A stretch of DNA of 64,000 nucleotides from the NCBI RefSeq assembly GCF_030717845.1, contig NZ_JAUZVZ010000021.1, positions 1-64,000 of the forward strand, read 5' to 3'. The stretch comes from Alkalimonas collagenimarina. Its GTDB lineage: Bacteria; Pseudomonadota; Gammaproteobacteria; Enterobacterales; Alteromonadaceae. Of the stretch, positions 10,095-18,754 are shown one piece after another (the first letter of the stretch is position 1; every line of letters begins with the position of its first letter). The translations under genes were made by a program, and so were the position numbers. The notes beneath the pieces are model-generated. The model saw only the letters and a list, made by a program, of their open reading frames with translations. It made no database searches and was not told the origin of the DNA.

Positions 10095-12553
10095 TAATGT
10101 CCCTTCGGTGGCGGTGGCGCAATAACTTCACGGTTTCCGTTATGGCCTGGTGAACTAACGATACCGCTATGCTCCATTTGTTCAACCAAACGCGCAGCAC
10201 GGTTATAGCCAATGCGAAAACGCCGTTGCACACCAGAAACTGAGGCACGACGGCTTTCGGTCACAAAAGCGACGGCCTGATCGTACAGCGGATCGGCTTC
10301 CCCATCATCTCCTTCGATGGTTTCACCGGGCAATAAGTTCTCTTCGGTGGTTTCACCGCTTAAAATTTCAGCAATGTATTTGGGTTGACCGCGCCGTTTC
10401 CAATCAGCGACCACTGCATGCACTTCATGATCATCAACAAAAGCACCGTGTACCCGGTTTGGCACGCCTGAACCCGGCGGCAAATACAACATATCGCCCT
10501 GCCCAAGCAGACTTTCAGCTCCTTGTTGATCCAAAATGGTTCTGGAATCGATTTTTGAGCTGACCTGAAAAGCGATCCGGGTCGGAATATTGGCCTTAAT
10601 CAGGCCGGTAATGACATCCACCGAAGGACGTTGGGTCGCTAATATTAAGTGAATACCTGCAGCCCGCGCTTTTTGTGCAATTCTGGCAATCAGCTCTTCC
10701 ACTTTTTTGCCGACGATCATCATCATGTCGGCAAACTCGTCGATGACCACCACGATAGCAGGAAGCTTCTCTAGCAGTGGTGCCTCGTCTTGCATATCAT
10801 CAGATGGCTTCCACAATGGGTCTTTAAGTGGCGCACCAGCAGCAATAGCTTCTTTCACTTTGGCATTGTAACCTTTTAAGTTACGCACCCCGAGCGCAGA
10901 CATCAGCTTGTAACGTCGTTCCATTTCCCCCACACACCAACGCAGGCCATTGGCGGCATCTTTCATGTCGGTGACAACTTCGGTTAATAAATGGGGAATG
11001 CCTTCATAAATCGATAGCTCTAGCATCTTAGGATCGATCATCAGGAAACGAACGTCATCTGGCGTCGATTTGTAGAGAATACTACAGATCATCACATTGA
11101 CCCCAACCGACTTCCCTGAGCCGGTCGTCCCTGCCACAAGTAAATGTGGCATCTTGGCCAGATCGGCTATCATGGCTTTACCAGCGATATCTTTCCCCAG
11201 TACCATGGTCAACGGCGAACGTGATTGCTCAAACACAGCATCACCTATCACTTCCGAAAGACGAACAATTTCACGATGCTTATTGGGCAACTCAAGGCCG
11301 ATAAAAGACTTACCAGGGATCACCTCAACCACCCGCACACTGATGGCCGATAACGAGCGGGCTAAATCTTTCGCTAAACCAGTAATTTTGCTGACCTTCA
11401 CACCTGGCGCCAGATCCAGCTCAAATCGTGTTACCACAGGGCCCGGGTGTACCCCCACCACTTTGGCTTCGACATTAAAGTCCAGCAGCTTGGCTTCCAC
11501 CAAACGCGATACCCGCTCTAAATCAGCCGGGTCAATTGGGTTTTCCGCTTTATCTGGCCGATCCAATAGCTCTAAACCTGGCAATTCTGTAGCGGACAGT
11601 GGTTCAAGCTCCATCTCATCATCGTCATCCGGGCTTGGCTCCACGGCAGCTGCCACAGGACGCTTTAGTTGGGTATGACGCAAGGTTTTCTCAATTTGCT
11701 CCGGCAGTTCAGGTTCATCCACGGCACTAAACGACAGTGAGTCATCCGCAAGGTCATCGACACTGTAGAATGCTCTGGCATCCGTTTGCTCATTCAATGG
11801 GGTCACTGGCAGTACCGAAGCAGCTTTACTGCTGCTAATGCGTAATGGCGGCTCCGTCACTTCCTCGTCGCTATTGCCATTGAAATCATGACTGGCCTTA
11901 AACTCTTGACTGTCTTCCACTTCCTGCTGATGCTGCTGCCACTTCTGTTGCAAGAGACTGGGTAATTGAAATAACCAGCAGCCGGCTTGCCAGACCCAGG
12001 CACCAATTGTATCCATCACGGTAAACCAGGAAATGCCTGTCATAAAGGTGAGGCCTGTGGCAAACAAACACAGTAACAACAAGGTGGTACCGACAAAATT
12101 CAGATAAGGCAGCAATAAGCCACTGAAGATATCCCCCACTACCCCACCGGACGAAAAATAATAAATATCATTAAAGTTCATGCTGCTGATCGCGGTGGCA
12201 CTGATAATCGTCAGTAACAAGCCGATCAGCCGTAAACCAAGGATCAAATAATCCAGCTCCAGCACATGGTGAAAACGTTTAAAAAACAAATAACCGGCAC
12301 CAGCCACCAGAACGGGCACTAAATAGGCAATCCAACCAAAAGAGAATAACAATAAATCAGCCATCCAGGCGCCAACGGGCCCGGCATAGTTGGCGACATC
12401 CTGCTGATAACCCGCCTGCGACCAACTTGGATCAGCTGGGTTGAATGACATCAATGCCAGCAACATAAAAGCGGCCAGCCCGCAGAAAAGGATCAAACCG
12501 ACTTCAAGCAATCGCTGAACGCCATTTAAATTAAAGATGGATAGTTGTGGCAA
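10094..12553 (-). CDS. ftsK: DNA translocase FtsK
   Basis: FtsK coordinates septum formation with chromosome segregation, pumping DNA and activating XerCD at dif. It has an N-terminal membrane domain with about four to five helices (residues 15-200), a short acidic linker (about 215-345), the motor with Walker [13 protein letters not shown] near 475 and Walker [15 protein letters not shown], and the C-terminal winged-helix gamma domain that reads KOPS ([18 protein letters not shown]). I chose a TTG start with GAGG 8 nt upstream, giving [11 protein letters not shown] and 819 residues. The longer frame to 12679 encodes an unlikely leader. The linker is far shorter than the proline/glutamine-rich linker of E. 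coli (1329 residues). Confidence 0.94.
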   Translation of the reverse strand: MPQLSIFNLNGVQRLLEVGLILFCGLAAFMLLALMSFNPADPSWSQAGYQQDVANYAGPVGAWMADLLLFSFGWIAYLVPVLVAGAGYLFFKRFHHVLELDYLILGLRLIGLLLTIISATAISSMNFNDIYYFSSGGVVGDIFSGLLLPYLNFVGTTLLLLCLFATGLTFMTGISWFTVMDTIGAWVWQAGCWLFQLPSLLQQKWQQHQQEVEDSQEFKASHDFNGNSDEEVTEPPLRISSSKAASVLPVTPLNEQTDARAFYSVDDLADDSLSFSAVDEPELPEQIEKTLRHTQLKRPVAAAVEPSPDDDDEMELEPLSATELPGLELLDRPDKAENPIDPADLERVSRLVEAKLLDFNVEAKVVGVHPGPVVTRFELDLAPGVKVSKITGLAKDLARSLSAISVRVVEVIPGKSFIGLELPNKHREIVRLSEVIGDAVFEQSRSPLTMVLGKDIAGKAMIADLAKMPHLLVAGTTGSGKSVGVNVMICSILYKSTPDDVRFLMIDPKMLELSIYEGIPHLLTEVVTDMKDAANGLRWCVGEMERRYKLMSALGVRNLKGYNAKVKEAIAAGAPLKDPLWKPSDDMQDEAPLLEKLPAIVVVIDEFADMMMIVGKKVEELIARIAQKARAAGIHLILATQRPSVDVITGLIKANIPTRIAFQVSSKIDSRTILDQQGAESLLGQGDMLYLPPGSGVPNRVHGAFVDDHEVHAVVADWKRRGQPKYIAEILSGETTEENLLPGETIEGDDGEADPLYDQAVAFVTESRRASVSGVQRRFRIGYNRAARLVEQMEHSGIVSSPGHNGNREVIAPPPPKGH

Positions 12554-12722
12554 AGGGTAGGCCTCACTTTTATTGGTATCAATGTATCCATGGTTCTGCC
12601 TAGAAAGATACCAGACTGTGCACCTTCGTGCATCTGTTTGGCGATCAACTTGCAGAAAAAGCCAGCATATTGGAAACACAATGTCAGATAAGCGAGATTA
12701 GGCTTACTCTAAGCGAACCTTT

Positions 12723-12790
12723 GAAGCCCTGGACGGGCTTCACAGAGCCCCCATGGATGGGTTCACGGCGCGTTCGCGTGAGCTAAGCCG
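12723..12790. repeat. Multi-hairpin intergenic element between lrp and ftsK
   Basis: Three palindromes follow one another in the 316-nt gap between lrp and ftsK: GAAGCCC/GGGCTTC (12723-12741, 5-nt loop), GAGCCC/GGGTTC (12745-12764, loop containing CCATGG) and CGGC/GCCG enclosing GCGTTCGCG (about 12766-12790). No T-run follows on either strand, so this is not a simple terminator. The layout is like a dispersed palindromic repeat unit. Only one copy occurs in this window. The rest of the gap (12554-12722 and 12791-12869) shows no gene; the ftsK promoter should lie there. Confidence 0.5.
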
Positions 12791-12869
12791 GTTCGAGCAT
12801 TACGCTAAACTGACTGCACAAATCCTATTAGTTATAACACTCCCAAACTGAACTCAGCCTTGCTAACGG

Positions 12870-13352
12870 TCAGGGTTTTATAAAATTACCTTGCTTCACT
12901 TCTTCCATTACCACGTAAGTTCGGCTCTCCCGCACACTGGGTAAACGCAATAAAGTTTCCCCTAACAACTCACGATAAGCAGCCATATTGGAGACTCGCG
13001 TCTTCAATAAAAAATCAAAGCTGCCCGATACCAAGTGGCACTCCTGAATTTCATCCAGTTTTTGCACGGCTTTGCTAAATTCATCAAAATCTTCAGGCGA
13101 GGTTTTACTGAGGGTGATTTCGACAAACACCAGAAGCGCAGCACCGACTTTAATTGGGTCCACCAAGGCCGTGTATCCGAGAATGTATTGCTCGCTTTCC
13201 AGCTTACGAACCCGCTCCAAACAGGGGGTTGGGCTTAACCCGATGCGCTTGGCAAGTTCTACATTTGAGACCCGACCATCCCGCTGAAGTTCGACTAAGA
13301 TCTTACGGTCGGTGCGGTCGAGCTTTTTGCTGCTTTTACTTTGCGAAAACAT
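12870..13352 (-). CDS. lrp: Leucine-responsive regulatory protein
   Basis: Lrp is a feast/famine transcription factor of 160 residues. It has an N-terminal helix-turn-helix (ELAKRIGLSPTPCLERVRKLE, region 33-53 by its ends ELAKRIG and RVRKLE) and a C-terminal RAM ligand-binding and oligomerisation domain (LVFVEITLS and CHLVSGSFDFLLKTRV). It is transcribed away from ald, from a 134-nt AT-rich spacer. The lrp-ald pair is common in Vibrio and related genera and suggests Lrp control of alanine dehydrogenase, which is inference here. ftsK follows downstream, as in E. coli. Confidence 0.95.
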   Translation of the reverse strand: MFSQSKSSKKLDRTDRKILVELQRDGRVSNVELAKRIGLSPTPCLERVRKLESEQYILGYTALVDPIKVGAALLVFVEITLSKTSPEDFDEFSKAVQKLDEIQECHLVSGSFDFLLKTRVSNMAAYRELLGETLLRLPSVRESRTYVVMEEVKQGNFIKP

Positions 13353-13486
13353 GCAGTGATATATTCTTAAAAATAACGCAGATGAAGCATATTAAACTAC
13401 CATTCACCATAAAAACAACCATTAATTCGACAAAATTAGCTATATACTAGCACCAAATTTTACCACCCTACAGTAAGGCAATCATC
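13353..13486. promoter_or_regulatory. Divergent lrp/ald control region
   Basis: This 134-nt spacer is AT-rich and contains repeated A/T tracts (for example near 13403-13455). It holds the promoters of both lrp and ald, and AT-rich DNA of this kind is where Lrp would bind. A ribosome site TAAGG lies 8 nt before the ald ATG. I did not identify defined -10/-35 boxes with confidence. Confidence 0.5.
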
Positions 13487-14605
13487 ATGTTAATTGGTAT
13501 CCCAAAAGAGATTAAAAATCACGAGTATCGTGTGGGTATGACACCTGCCAGTGTTCGTGAAGTGATTCAACACGGTCACCAGGTTTGCGTTGAGCATCAT
13601 GCTGGTATCGGTATTGGTTTTACCGATGAAGATTATCAGGAAGCAGGTGCTGAAGTGCTGACAACAGCCGCTGAGGTATTCGCCAAAGCGGATATGATCG
13701 TCAAAGTCAAAGAGCCACAAGCAGTTGAACGTGCCATGCTGCGTGATGGTCAGATCCTGTTTACTTACCTGCATCTGGCACCCGATTTGCCACAAACTGA
13801 AGATTTAATCAAAAGCAAAGCCGTCTGCATTGCCTATGAAACCGTTACCGACAGCAAAGGTGGTTTGCCATTGTTGGCCCCAATGTCTGAGGTTGCTGGC
13901 CGCATGTCGATTCAGGCAGGTGCACGCGCACTGGAAAAATCCTGCGGTGGCTTAGGCATGTTATTAGGCGGGGTACCAGGCGTAGCACCGGCGAAAGTCG
14001 TTGTTATTGGTGGTGGTATGGTTGGCACCAATGCGGCACAAATGGCCTTAGGTTTAGGTGCCGATGTCACAGTACTGGATCGCAGTGTTGATGTACTTCG
14101 CCGCATCAATGTGCAATTTAACGGTGCCGTTAAAGCGGTGTACTCGACAGCTGATGCGCTGGAAAAAGAAGTACTGGCGGCTGATCTGGTGATTGGCGGC
14201 GTTCTGGTAGCAGGCGCAGCAGCACCGAAACTGGTTACTGCTGAACACATTAAACGCATGAAGCCAGGTGCGGCCATTGTCGATGTGGCCATTGACCAGG
14301 GTGGTTGTGTCGAAACGTCACGAGCGACGACGCATGCTGACCCGACCTATATTGTTGATGATGTCGTGCATTACTGCGTTGCGAACATGCCTGGCGCTGT
14401 GCCTCGTACCTCAACCTTTGCGCTGAATAACGTCACCTTACCGTACATCATTCGTTTGGCCAACAAAGGCTATAAGCAAGCATTATTGGACGATGAGCAC
14501 CTTATGAACGGTTTGAATGTCTACCGCGGTCACGTCACCAATCAGTACGTTGCTGAAGCACTGAAGTTTGACTTTGTCGACCCTAAAGTAGCCGTTCGCG
14601 GTTAA
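13487..14605 (+). CDS. ald: Alanine dehydrogenase
   Basis: This enzyme catalyses NAD-dependent oxidative deamination of L-alanine to pyruvate and ammonia, or the reverse. The 372 residues begin [17 protein letters not shown], the family signature. The catalytic lysine lies in VKVKEPQ (near 74) and the histidine in TYLHLAPD (near 96). The Rossmann glycine motif is [13 protein letters not shown] (about 170-182), followed by the NAD-ribose-binding D of VTVLDRS. Length is typical (370-375). It is divergent from lrp and ends at a strong bidirectional terminator. Confidence 0.98.
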   Translation: MLIGIPKEIKNHEYRVGMTPASVREVIQHGHQVCVEHHAGIGIGFTDEDYQEAGAEVLTTAAEVFAKADMIVKVKEPQAVERAMLRDGQILFTYLHLAPDLPQTEDLIKSKAVCIAYETVTDSKGGLPLLAPMSEVAGRMSIQAGARALEKSCGGLGMLLGGVPGVAPAKVVVIGGGMVGTNAAQMALGLGADVTVLDRSVDVLRRINVQFNGAVKAVYSTADALEKEVLAADLVIGGVLVAGAAAPKLVTAEHIKRMKPGAAIVDVAIDQGGCVETSRATTHADPTYIVDDVVHYCVANMPGAVPRTSTFALNNVTLPYIIRLANKGYKQALLDDEHLMNGLNVYRGHVTNQYVAEALKFDFVDPKVAVRG

Positions 14606-14621
14606 ATAAAGGTTTGCAACG

Positions 14622-14653
14622 AAAAAGCCCGGCTTAAGAAGCCGGGCTTTTTT
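14622..14653. terminator. Bidirectional terminator between ald and the peptidase gene
   Basis: An 11-bp GC-rich stem (AAGCCCGGCTT / AAGCCGGGCTT) with a 3-nt loop is flanked by A-run and T-run. It can end both ald (plus) and the convergent peptidase gene's facing transcript (minus). Confidence 0.9.
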
Positions 14654-14684
14654 ATGGAGTTAATCAACTCAGATGATTGAGCGA

Positions 14685-16754
14685 CTACTTAAGCTGTTGC
14701 CATAAGTAACTGTATTCCAACGCAGCCATGCGAGCACTTTGCCGGTTATCACTGGCACCGGCATGCCCTCCTTCAATATTCTCGAAGTAGACCACCGGAT
14801 GTTCTTGTTCCAACATACGAGCTACCATTTTACGCGCATGCGCAGGGTGAACTCGATCATCACGGGTTGAGGTGTAGAAAAAGGCCCGCGGATAGGTCCT
14901 ATCCTTATGCAGATTATGGTAAGGCGAATAAGTTTTGATCACCTCCCACATCTCAGGATCATCCGGGTTACCATATTCGGCCATCCATGATGCGCCAGCC
15001 AATAACAGATGATAGCGCTTCATATCCAGCAAAGGGACTTGGCTGATTACAGCATTAAATAGCTCCGGCCGTAACACCATGGCAGCCCCCGTCAGTAGAC
15101 CACCGTTTGAACCACCTTTAATCCCCAGGTGCTGTGGCGCGGTGATCTTACGTTCAATCAAATCTTCGGCAATTGCAAAGAAATCTTCGTAAGCCCGCAT
15201 ACGATTTTTTTGAAGCGCAGCCTGATGCCAGGCCGGGCCATACTCACCACCGCCACGAATGTTTCCCAGTACGTAAACACCGCCCTGCTCCAGCCAATTA
15301 CGACCAAGCACTGCTGAATACGAAGGTCGCATCGAGACTTCAAAGCCACCATAGCCATACAACAAGGTTGGGTTCTTACCATTCAGCTCAACATCTTTCG
15401 CTTTCACTACAAAATACGGCACCTGAGTACCATCGGCTGATTTGGCTTTGTACTGCTGCACATCGAAGCGAGCTTCATCAAACCAGCTCGGTGCTTGACG
15501 TAGCTGACTGGCTTTCAGCGTTGCGGTATCGTTTTGCATCAATGTCGTCGGGGTTAAAAACCCATTGACGGTATAATGAAAAATATTATCGGTTTCATCG
15601 GTATTAAATACCGAGATACTGGCATTGTCTGCCAACTCTAAATCCTGCACTTGCCAGCCTTGCTCAGATGCTTCCAGCTTGAATACCCGGCTGGTCACAT
15701 CCTGCAATACTGTGATCAACAGATGATCTTTGGTTCGCGTTACGCCCTGAATACTCATGGTCTCCGTGGGAGCCATCACTAAACTGGCCTCGGCTTTGCC
15801 GCTATGGACAGACGACATTGGCATCGCCACCAGTGAACCTTGTTTAAAGCCATGTTCTGACCAATCTTCACGCAACATCAGGATCAATTGATCGTTAAAA
15901 ATAGTGCGTAAGGTCGCGCTGTCTGGTTTTGGTACGGCCAGCAACTCGTCGTTGTGACGTAACCACATTTTATTGCTATAAAAGTTGGGCGATTCATACA
16001 CCACATCATAATTCGCAGTCGCGGTAAAAATCCGGTAGGCGCCAGCGGCTACCGAGTCAACATCACCATTAAATAACGCTGGAGCTTTTGCTAAATCGGC
16101 ACCTCGATGCCAAACCCGCACTTCCCTTGGGTAACCGGAGGTTGTCAGGCTATCTTCACCAAAGTCTGTGGCAACATAGAGGCTATCTTGATTGATCCAA
16201 CCAACCCGGCTTTTTGCTTCTGGCAAGGTAAAGCCATCCTCAACAAAGCTCATGGAGTTTTTATCAAACTCACGCACTACTGTCGCATCGGCGCCACCCC
16301 GTGATAAGTTGACCAAACAACGTTGATAATCCGGGTACAAGCACGACATTCCCTTGTACACCCAGTTTTCATCTTCAGCCGCCGCCAATGCATCAATGTC
16401 TAATACCACCTGCCACTCTGGCTTACCGCTGGCATAACTTTCTACCGTAGTTCTGCGATATAAACCACGCTGGTTGTTGGCATCGCGCCAAAAGTTATAC
16501 AGGTACTCTCCCTGTCGACTGGGAAAGTCGATACGATCATCGGAGTCCAGCACTTCAAGAGTCTGATCGTACATGAGCTGATACAACTCAGATTGTGCTA
16601 ACTCCTGCTGAGCCATTTCATTTTGTTGCTCAACCCATTCCATAGCACGTTCGCCATGAACCTCTTCCAACCAAAGGTAAGGATCCTGCTCTGCCTGAAC
16701 CATGGCGGATACAACCACCAGGCTAAGCAATGAAGATGCAAATTTTAATGTCAT
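14685..16754 (-). CDS. Prolyl oligopeptidase family serine peptidase (S9A), exported
   Basis: This 689-residue serine peptidase of the prolyl oligopeptidase family cleaves short proline-containing peptides. A Sec signal peptide (MTLKFASSLLSLVVVSAMVQA) predicts a periplasmic enzyme. After the N-terminal YLWLEEVHGERAMEWV, characteristic of S9A, comes the beta-propeller (about 80-400) and then the alpha/beta hydrolase domain. The nucleophile is in KGGSNGGLL (about residue 547), the acid in STRDDRVHP (about 631) and the histidine in EGGHAGASD (about 663). Length fits the family (about 690-710). It stands alone as a single gene. Confidence 0.95.
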   Translation of the reverse strand: MTLKFASSLLSLVVVSAMVQAEQDPYLWLEEVHGERAMEWVEQQNEMAQQELAQSELYQLMYDQTLEVLDSDDRIDFPSRQGEYLYNFWRDANNQRGLYRRTTVESYASGKPEWQVVLDIDALAAAEDENWVYKGMSCLYPDYQRCLVNLSRGGADATVVREFDKNSMSFVEDGFTLPEAKSRVGWINQDSLYVATDFGEDSLTTSGYPREVRVWHRGADLAKAPALFNGDVDSVAAGAYRIFTATANYDVVYESPNFYSNKMWLRHNDELLAVPKPDSATLRTIFNDQLILMLREDWSEHGFKQGSLVAMPMSSVHSGKAEASLVMAPTETMSIQGVTRTKDHLLITVLQDVTSRVFKLEASEQGWQVQDLELADNASISVFNTDETDNIFHYTVNGFLTPTTLMQNDTATLKASQLRQAPSWFDEARFDVQQYKAKSADGTQVPYFVVKAKDVELNGKNPTLLYGYGGFEVSMRPSYSAVLGRNWLEQGGVYVLGNIRGGGEYGPAWHQAALQKNRMRAYEDFFAIAEDLIERKITAPQHLGIKGGSNGGLLTGAAMVLRPELFNAVISQVPLLDMKRYHLLLAGASWMAEYGNPDDPEMWEVIKTYSPYHNLHKDRTYPRAFFYTSTRDDRVHPAHARKMVARMLEQEHPVVYFENIEGGHAGASDNRQSARMAALEYSYLWQQLK

Positions 16755-16899
16755 ACGAGGGCCTTTTATTTTTTATGTTAATTTAATACACCTTCCGAAA
16801 TTAACACGATTTCATCTGCCTGCCTACGCTGGTTGCGTTTAACGTCTGCTTTTATAAGAAGAAATGCCAGAAATACAGCGGCTAAAGACCCAAAAATTA

Positions 16900-17109
16900 C
16901 TATACATTCGAATAATTACTGTTATGATAACTCTTGGCCTGTAATGCAGACCTATGTACAACTTGTTCCTGAACACTTCGCAGCACAGCTTCATTAGTAA
17001 GTCATGTCCCTGAAGATTCACGCTGGTTGGCCACATACGTAACATTTTTGCCGGCTACCAACGCATAGCGCGTTATACATTTAAATTTAATTTTTTCAGG
17101 AGACATATA
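16900..17109 (+). promoter_or_regulatory. Candidate promoter and long 5' leader of the cold-shock gene
   Basis: The 355-nt gap before the cold-shock gene has no ORF. An extended -10 box (TG-T-TATGAT, 16920-16928) would give a leader of roughly 170 nt, similar to the long structured leader of E. coli cspA. No clear -35 was found. The leader ends with a strong ribosome site CAGGAGAC 7-8 nt before the ATG. The part from 16755 to 16900 shows only AT-rich sequence upstream of the peptidase gene. Confidence 0.4.
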
Positions 17110-17319
17110 ATGTCTAAATCAACTGGTATCGTAAAATGGTTCAACGCCGATAAAGGCTTCGGTTTCATCACTCCAGACAACGGTGGCGCTGACGCTTTCG
17201 TTCATTACCGTGCTATCGTAAGCGACGGTTACAAGTCTCTGACTGAAGGCCAACGTGTATCGTTCGAAATCGAACAAGGCCAAAAAGGCCCACAAGCGGC
17301 GAACGTTACCCCGCTTTAA
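17110..17319 (+). CDS. Cold-shock protein (CspA family)
   Basis: A 69-residue single OB-fold RNA chaperone. RNP1 is KGFGFI (residues 16-21), and the position of RNP2 holds DAFVHYRAI instead of the usual DVFVHFSAI, so one stacking aromatic is Tyr and the first Val is Ala. The N-terminus [19 protein letters not shown] is otherwise standard. A long leader upstream and a strong terminator just downstream mark it as a monocistronic gene. Whether it is cold-induced or constitutive cannot be told from sequence alone. Confidence 0.95.
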   Translation: MSKSTGIVKWFNADKGFGFITPDNGGADAFVHYRAIVSDGYKSLTEGQRVSFEIEQGQKGPQAANVTPL

Positions 17320-17336
17320 GACACTACGAATTTACG

Positions 17337-17365
17337 AAAAAAGGACACCTCGGTGTCCTTTTTTT
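17337..17365 (+). terminator. Terminator of the cold-shock gene
   Basis: Stem GGACACC / GGTGTCC with a 2-nt nominal loop (TC, so the top pair is probably open), preceded by A-run and followed by seven T. It probably also serves the convergent acyltransferase gene. Confidence 0.9.
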
Positions 17366-17390
17366 ATGCTGTTTATGGCAACAATAACGG

Positions 17391-18560
17391 TTAGTCTTCC
17401 GTCACGGGCTCCGCTGCCTTTTGTTGTTTTTTAACCGGCGCTGCATACATGGTCTGCAACCATGCCTGCTCAGCTTCAGAGTGCTCTGCCAGCTTTTGCT
17501 GCCACTGCGATCTGTCTTGCTCGGTGATGCTTTCATGCTCAACACCAGCCGCCAGATAGTTGATCGGGAATAAACGGTAATTGCGATAGATTTCTGTATC
17601 CAAAGCGGCCGCTAGTTCATCCGGTGAGTCTACATTGGGTTGCACCATCTGGCCAAAGGCAACATGCACTCGTCCTTTAAAGCCTACAATCCCTTGTATG
17701 ATGCTATCGATGTCTTCAAATTCACCTTTCTGGTAATGCCCTTGTGTTTGTTTTAGCACCAGCTCGCGAACTTTTGCTTTATCGCACGGATCGAACTCAT
17801 AACTGATGGTTACTGGCACGATATGCAACTGACCAATATCCTCAGCAAATGAAATCCCCTGCTTACGCCCTTCCATATACAGCATTTTCAGCATAGCGGC
17901 TTCGGTGACATCATTGCCATCCTTTGCCCGCCCTTCGCGCTGTGCAATCCAAATTGATTGTTTCTCTCTACCGAGCGAATGATGAATATAAGCAGACAAT
18001 TGAGATAAAGCTTTGAGCATCTCACGCGGCCCCTTCATCGAGCGGCGCACAATAAAACTCTTATTCAAACGCATCAACTCAGTGACACAGGGCTTTTTCA
18101 AGAGGTTATCACCAATGGCAATCCGTGCCGTATTCATGCCGTACTTGTGCAGGCACCAATTGACAATGGCTGGATCCATGGCGATGTCACGATGATTAGA
18201 AATAAACAAGTACGCTTGATCGGTTTTGAGTTGCTCCACACCAGAGTAACTAAAGCCAGCCGTTGTATTCGCCATGGTACTTTTCATGTAGCGAGAGACC
18301 TGCAATTGCACATCTTTCACCGTTTTTAATCGAGCCCATTTACGTTTCAATACCACTTTCAATATCGGTGACAGCAACCAGCCCAAGGGGCCAGAAAGAT
18401 GAGGAAAGCGATAATGCAAAATAGCGTCAATGAAATCCTGATCAGCAATCAAGCGCTCTATAGCACCAGCTACTTCACTATCATTGTATGGGCGAATATC
18501 AACAAAAGGGTCTTGCTCAGTCTGCATCATGCGTAAACTTCGGTCATGAATGAAAGGCAC
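17391..18560 (-). CDS. PlsC-like 1-acyl-glycerol-3-phosphate acyltransferase family protein
   Basis: A 389-residue protein with a PlsC-type glycerolipid acyltransferase domain. The HX4D catalytic motif is ISNHRDIAMDPA (near residue 125), and a substrate-binding block with SFIVRRSMKGPREML follows, then WIAQREGRAKDG in place of FPEGTRS. It lacks clear membrane helices. It belongs to the longer, poorly characterised branch of the family rather than to PlsC proper, so the exact acceptor is unknown. The start is GTG at 18560 with AGGAG 11 nt upstream; ATG codons 10-11 codons downstream are alternatives. It is a single gene, divergent from the GGDEF gene. Confidence 0.85.
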   Translation of the reverse strand: MPFIHDRSLRMMQTEQDPFVDIRPYNDSEVAGAIERLIADQDFIDAILHYRFPHLSGPLGWLLSPILKVVLKRKWARLKTVKDVQLQVSRYMKSTMANTTAGFSYSGVEQLKTDQAYLFISNHRDIAMDPAIVNWCLHKYGMNTARIAIGDNLLKKPCVTELMRLNKSFIVRRSMKGPREMLKALSQLSAYIHHSLGREKQSIWIAQREGRAKDGNDVTEAAMLKMLYMEGRKQGISFAEDIGQLHIVPVTISYEFDPCDKAKVRELVLKQTQGHYQKGEFEDIDSIIQGIVGFKGRVHVAFGQMVQPNVDSPDELAAALDTEIYRNYRLFPINYLAAGVEHESITEQDRSQWQQKLAEHSEAEQAWLQTMYAAPVKKQQKAAEPVTED

Positions 18561-18689
18561 TATTCTACTGACTCCTGCTGATTTGACCAGAGTAGATGTA
18601 AAAAATACAAATCGTTAGCCGGTAAAACAAGATGAATCGCTGTTATTTCCTTAATCAGCCTCAAGGTGCAGATATTTCAAGCAGATAAA

Positions 18690-18719
18690 TTGTGCTGACA
18701 GGAAAGCGGCTGTTATGAT
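18690..18719 (+). promoter_or_regulatory. Candidate promoter of the TPR-GGDEF gene
   Basis: An extended -10 (TG-T-TATGAT, ending at 18719) lies 18 nt after a weak -35-like TTGTGC at 18690-18695 and 36 nt before the ATG. Confidence 0.35.
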
Positions 18720-18754
18720 AATGGTTAAATTTCAGCCTGAAATAGGGTTTAATC

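Noticed and set aside
11097-11678. 193-codon plus-strand frame inside ftsK
   Set aside because: It lies antisense to a well-supported gene, has Ser/Thr/Pro-rich composition typical of a shadow frame and no ribosome site.
13912-14292. 126-codon minus-strand frame inside ald
   Set aside because: Antisense shadow with Ala/Thr/Pro bias and no start signal; ald is certain.
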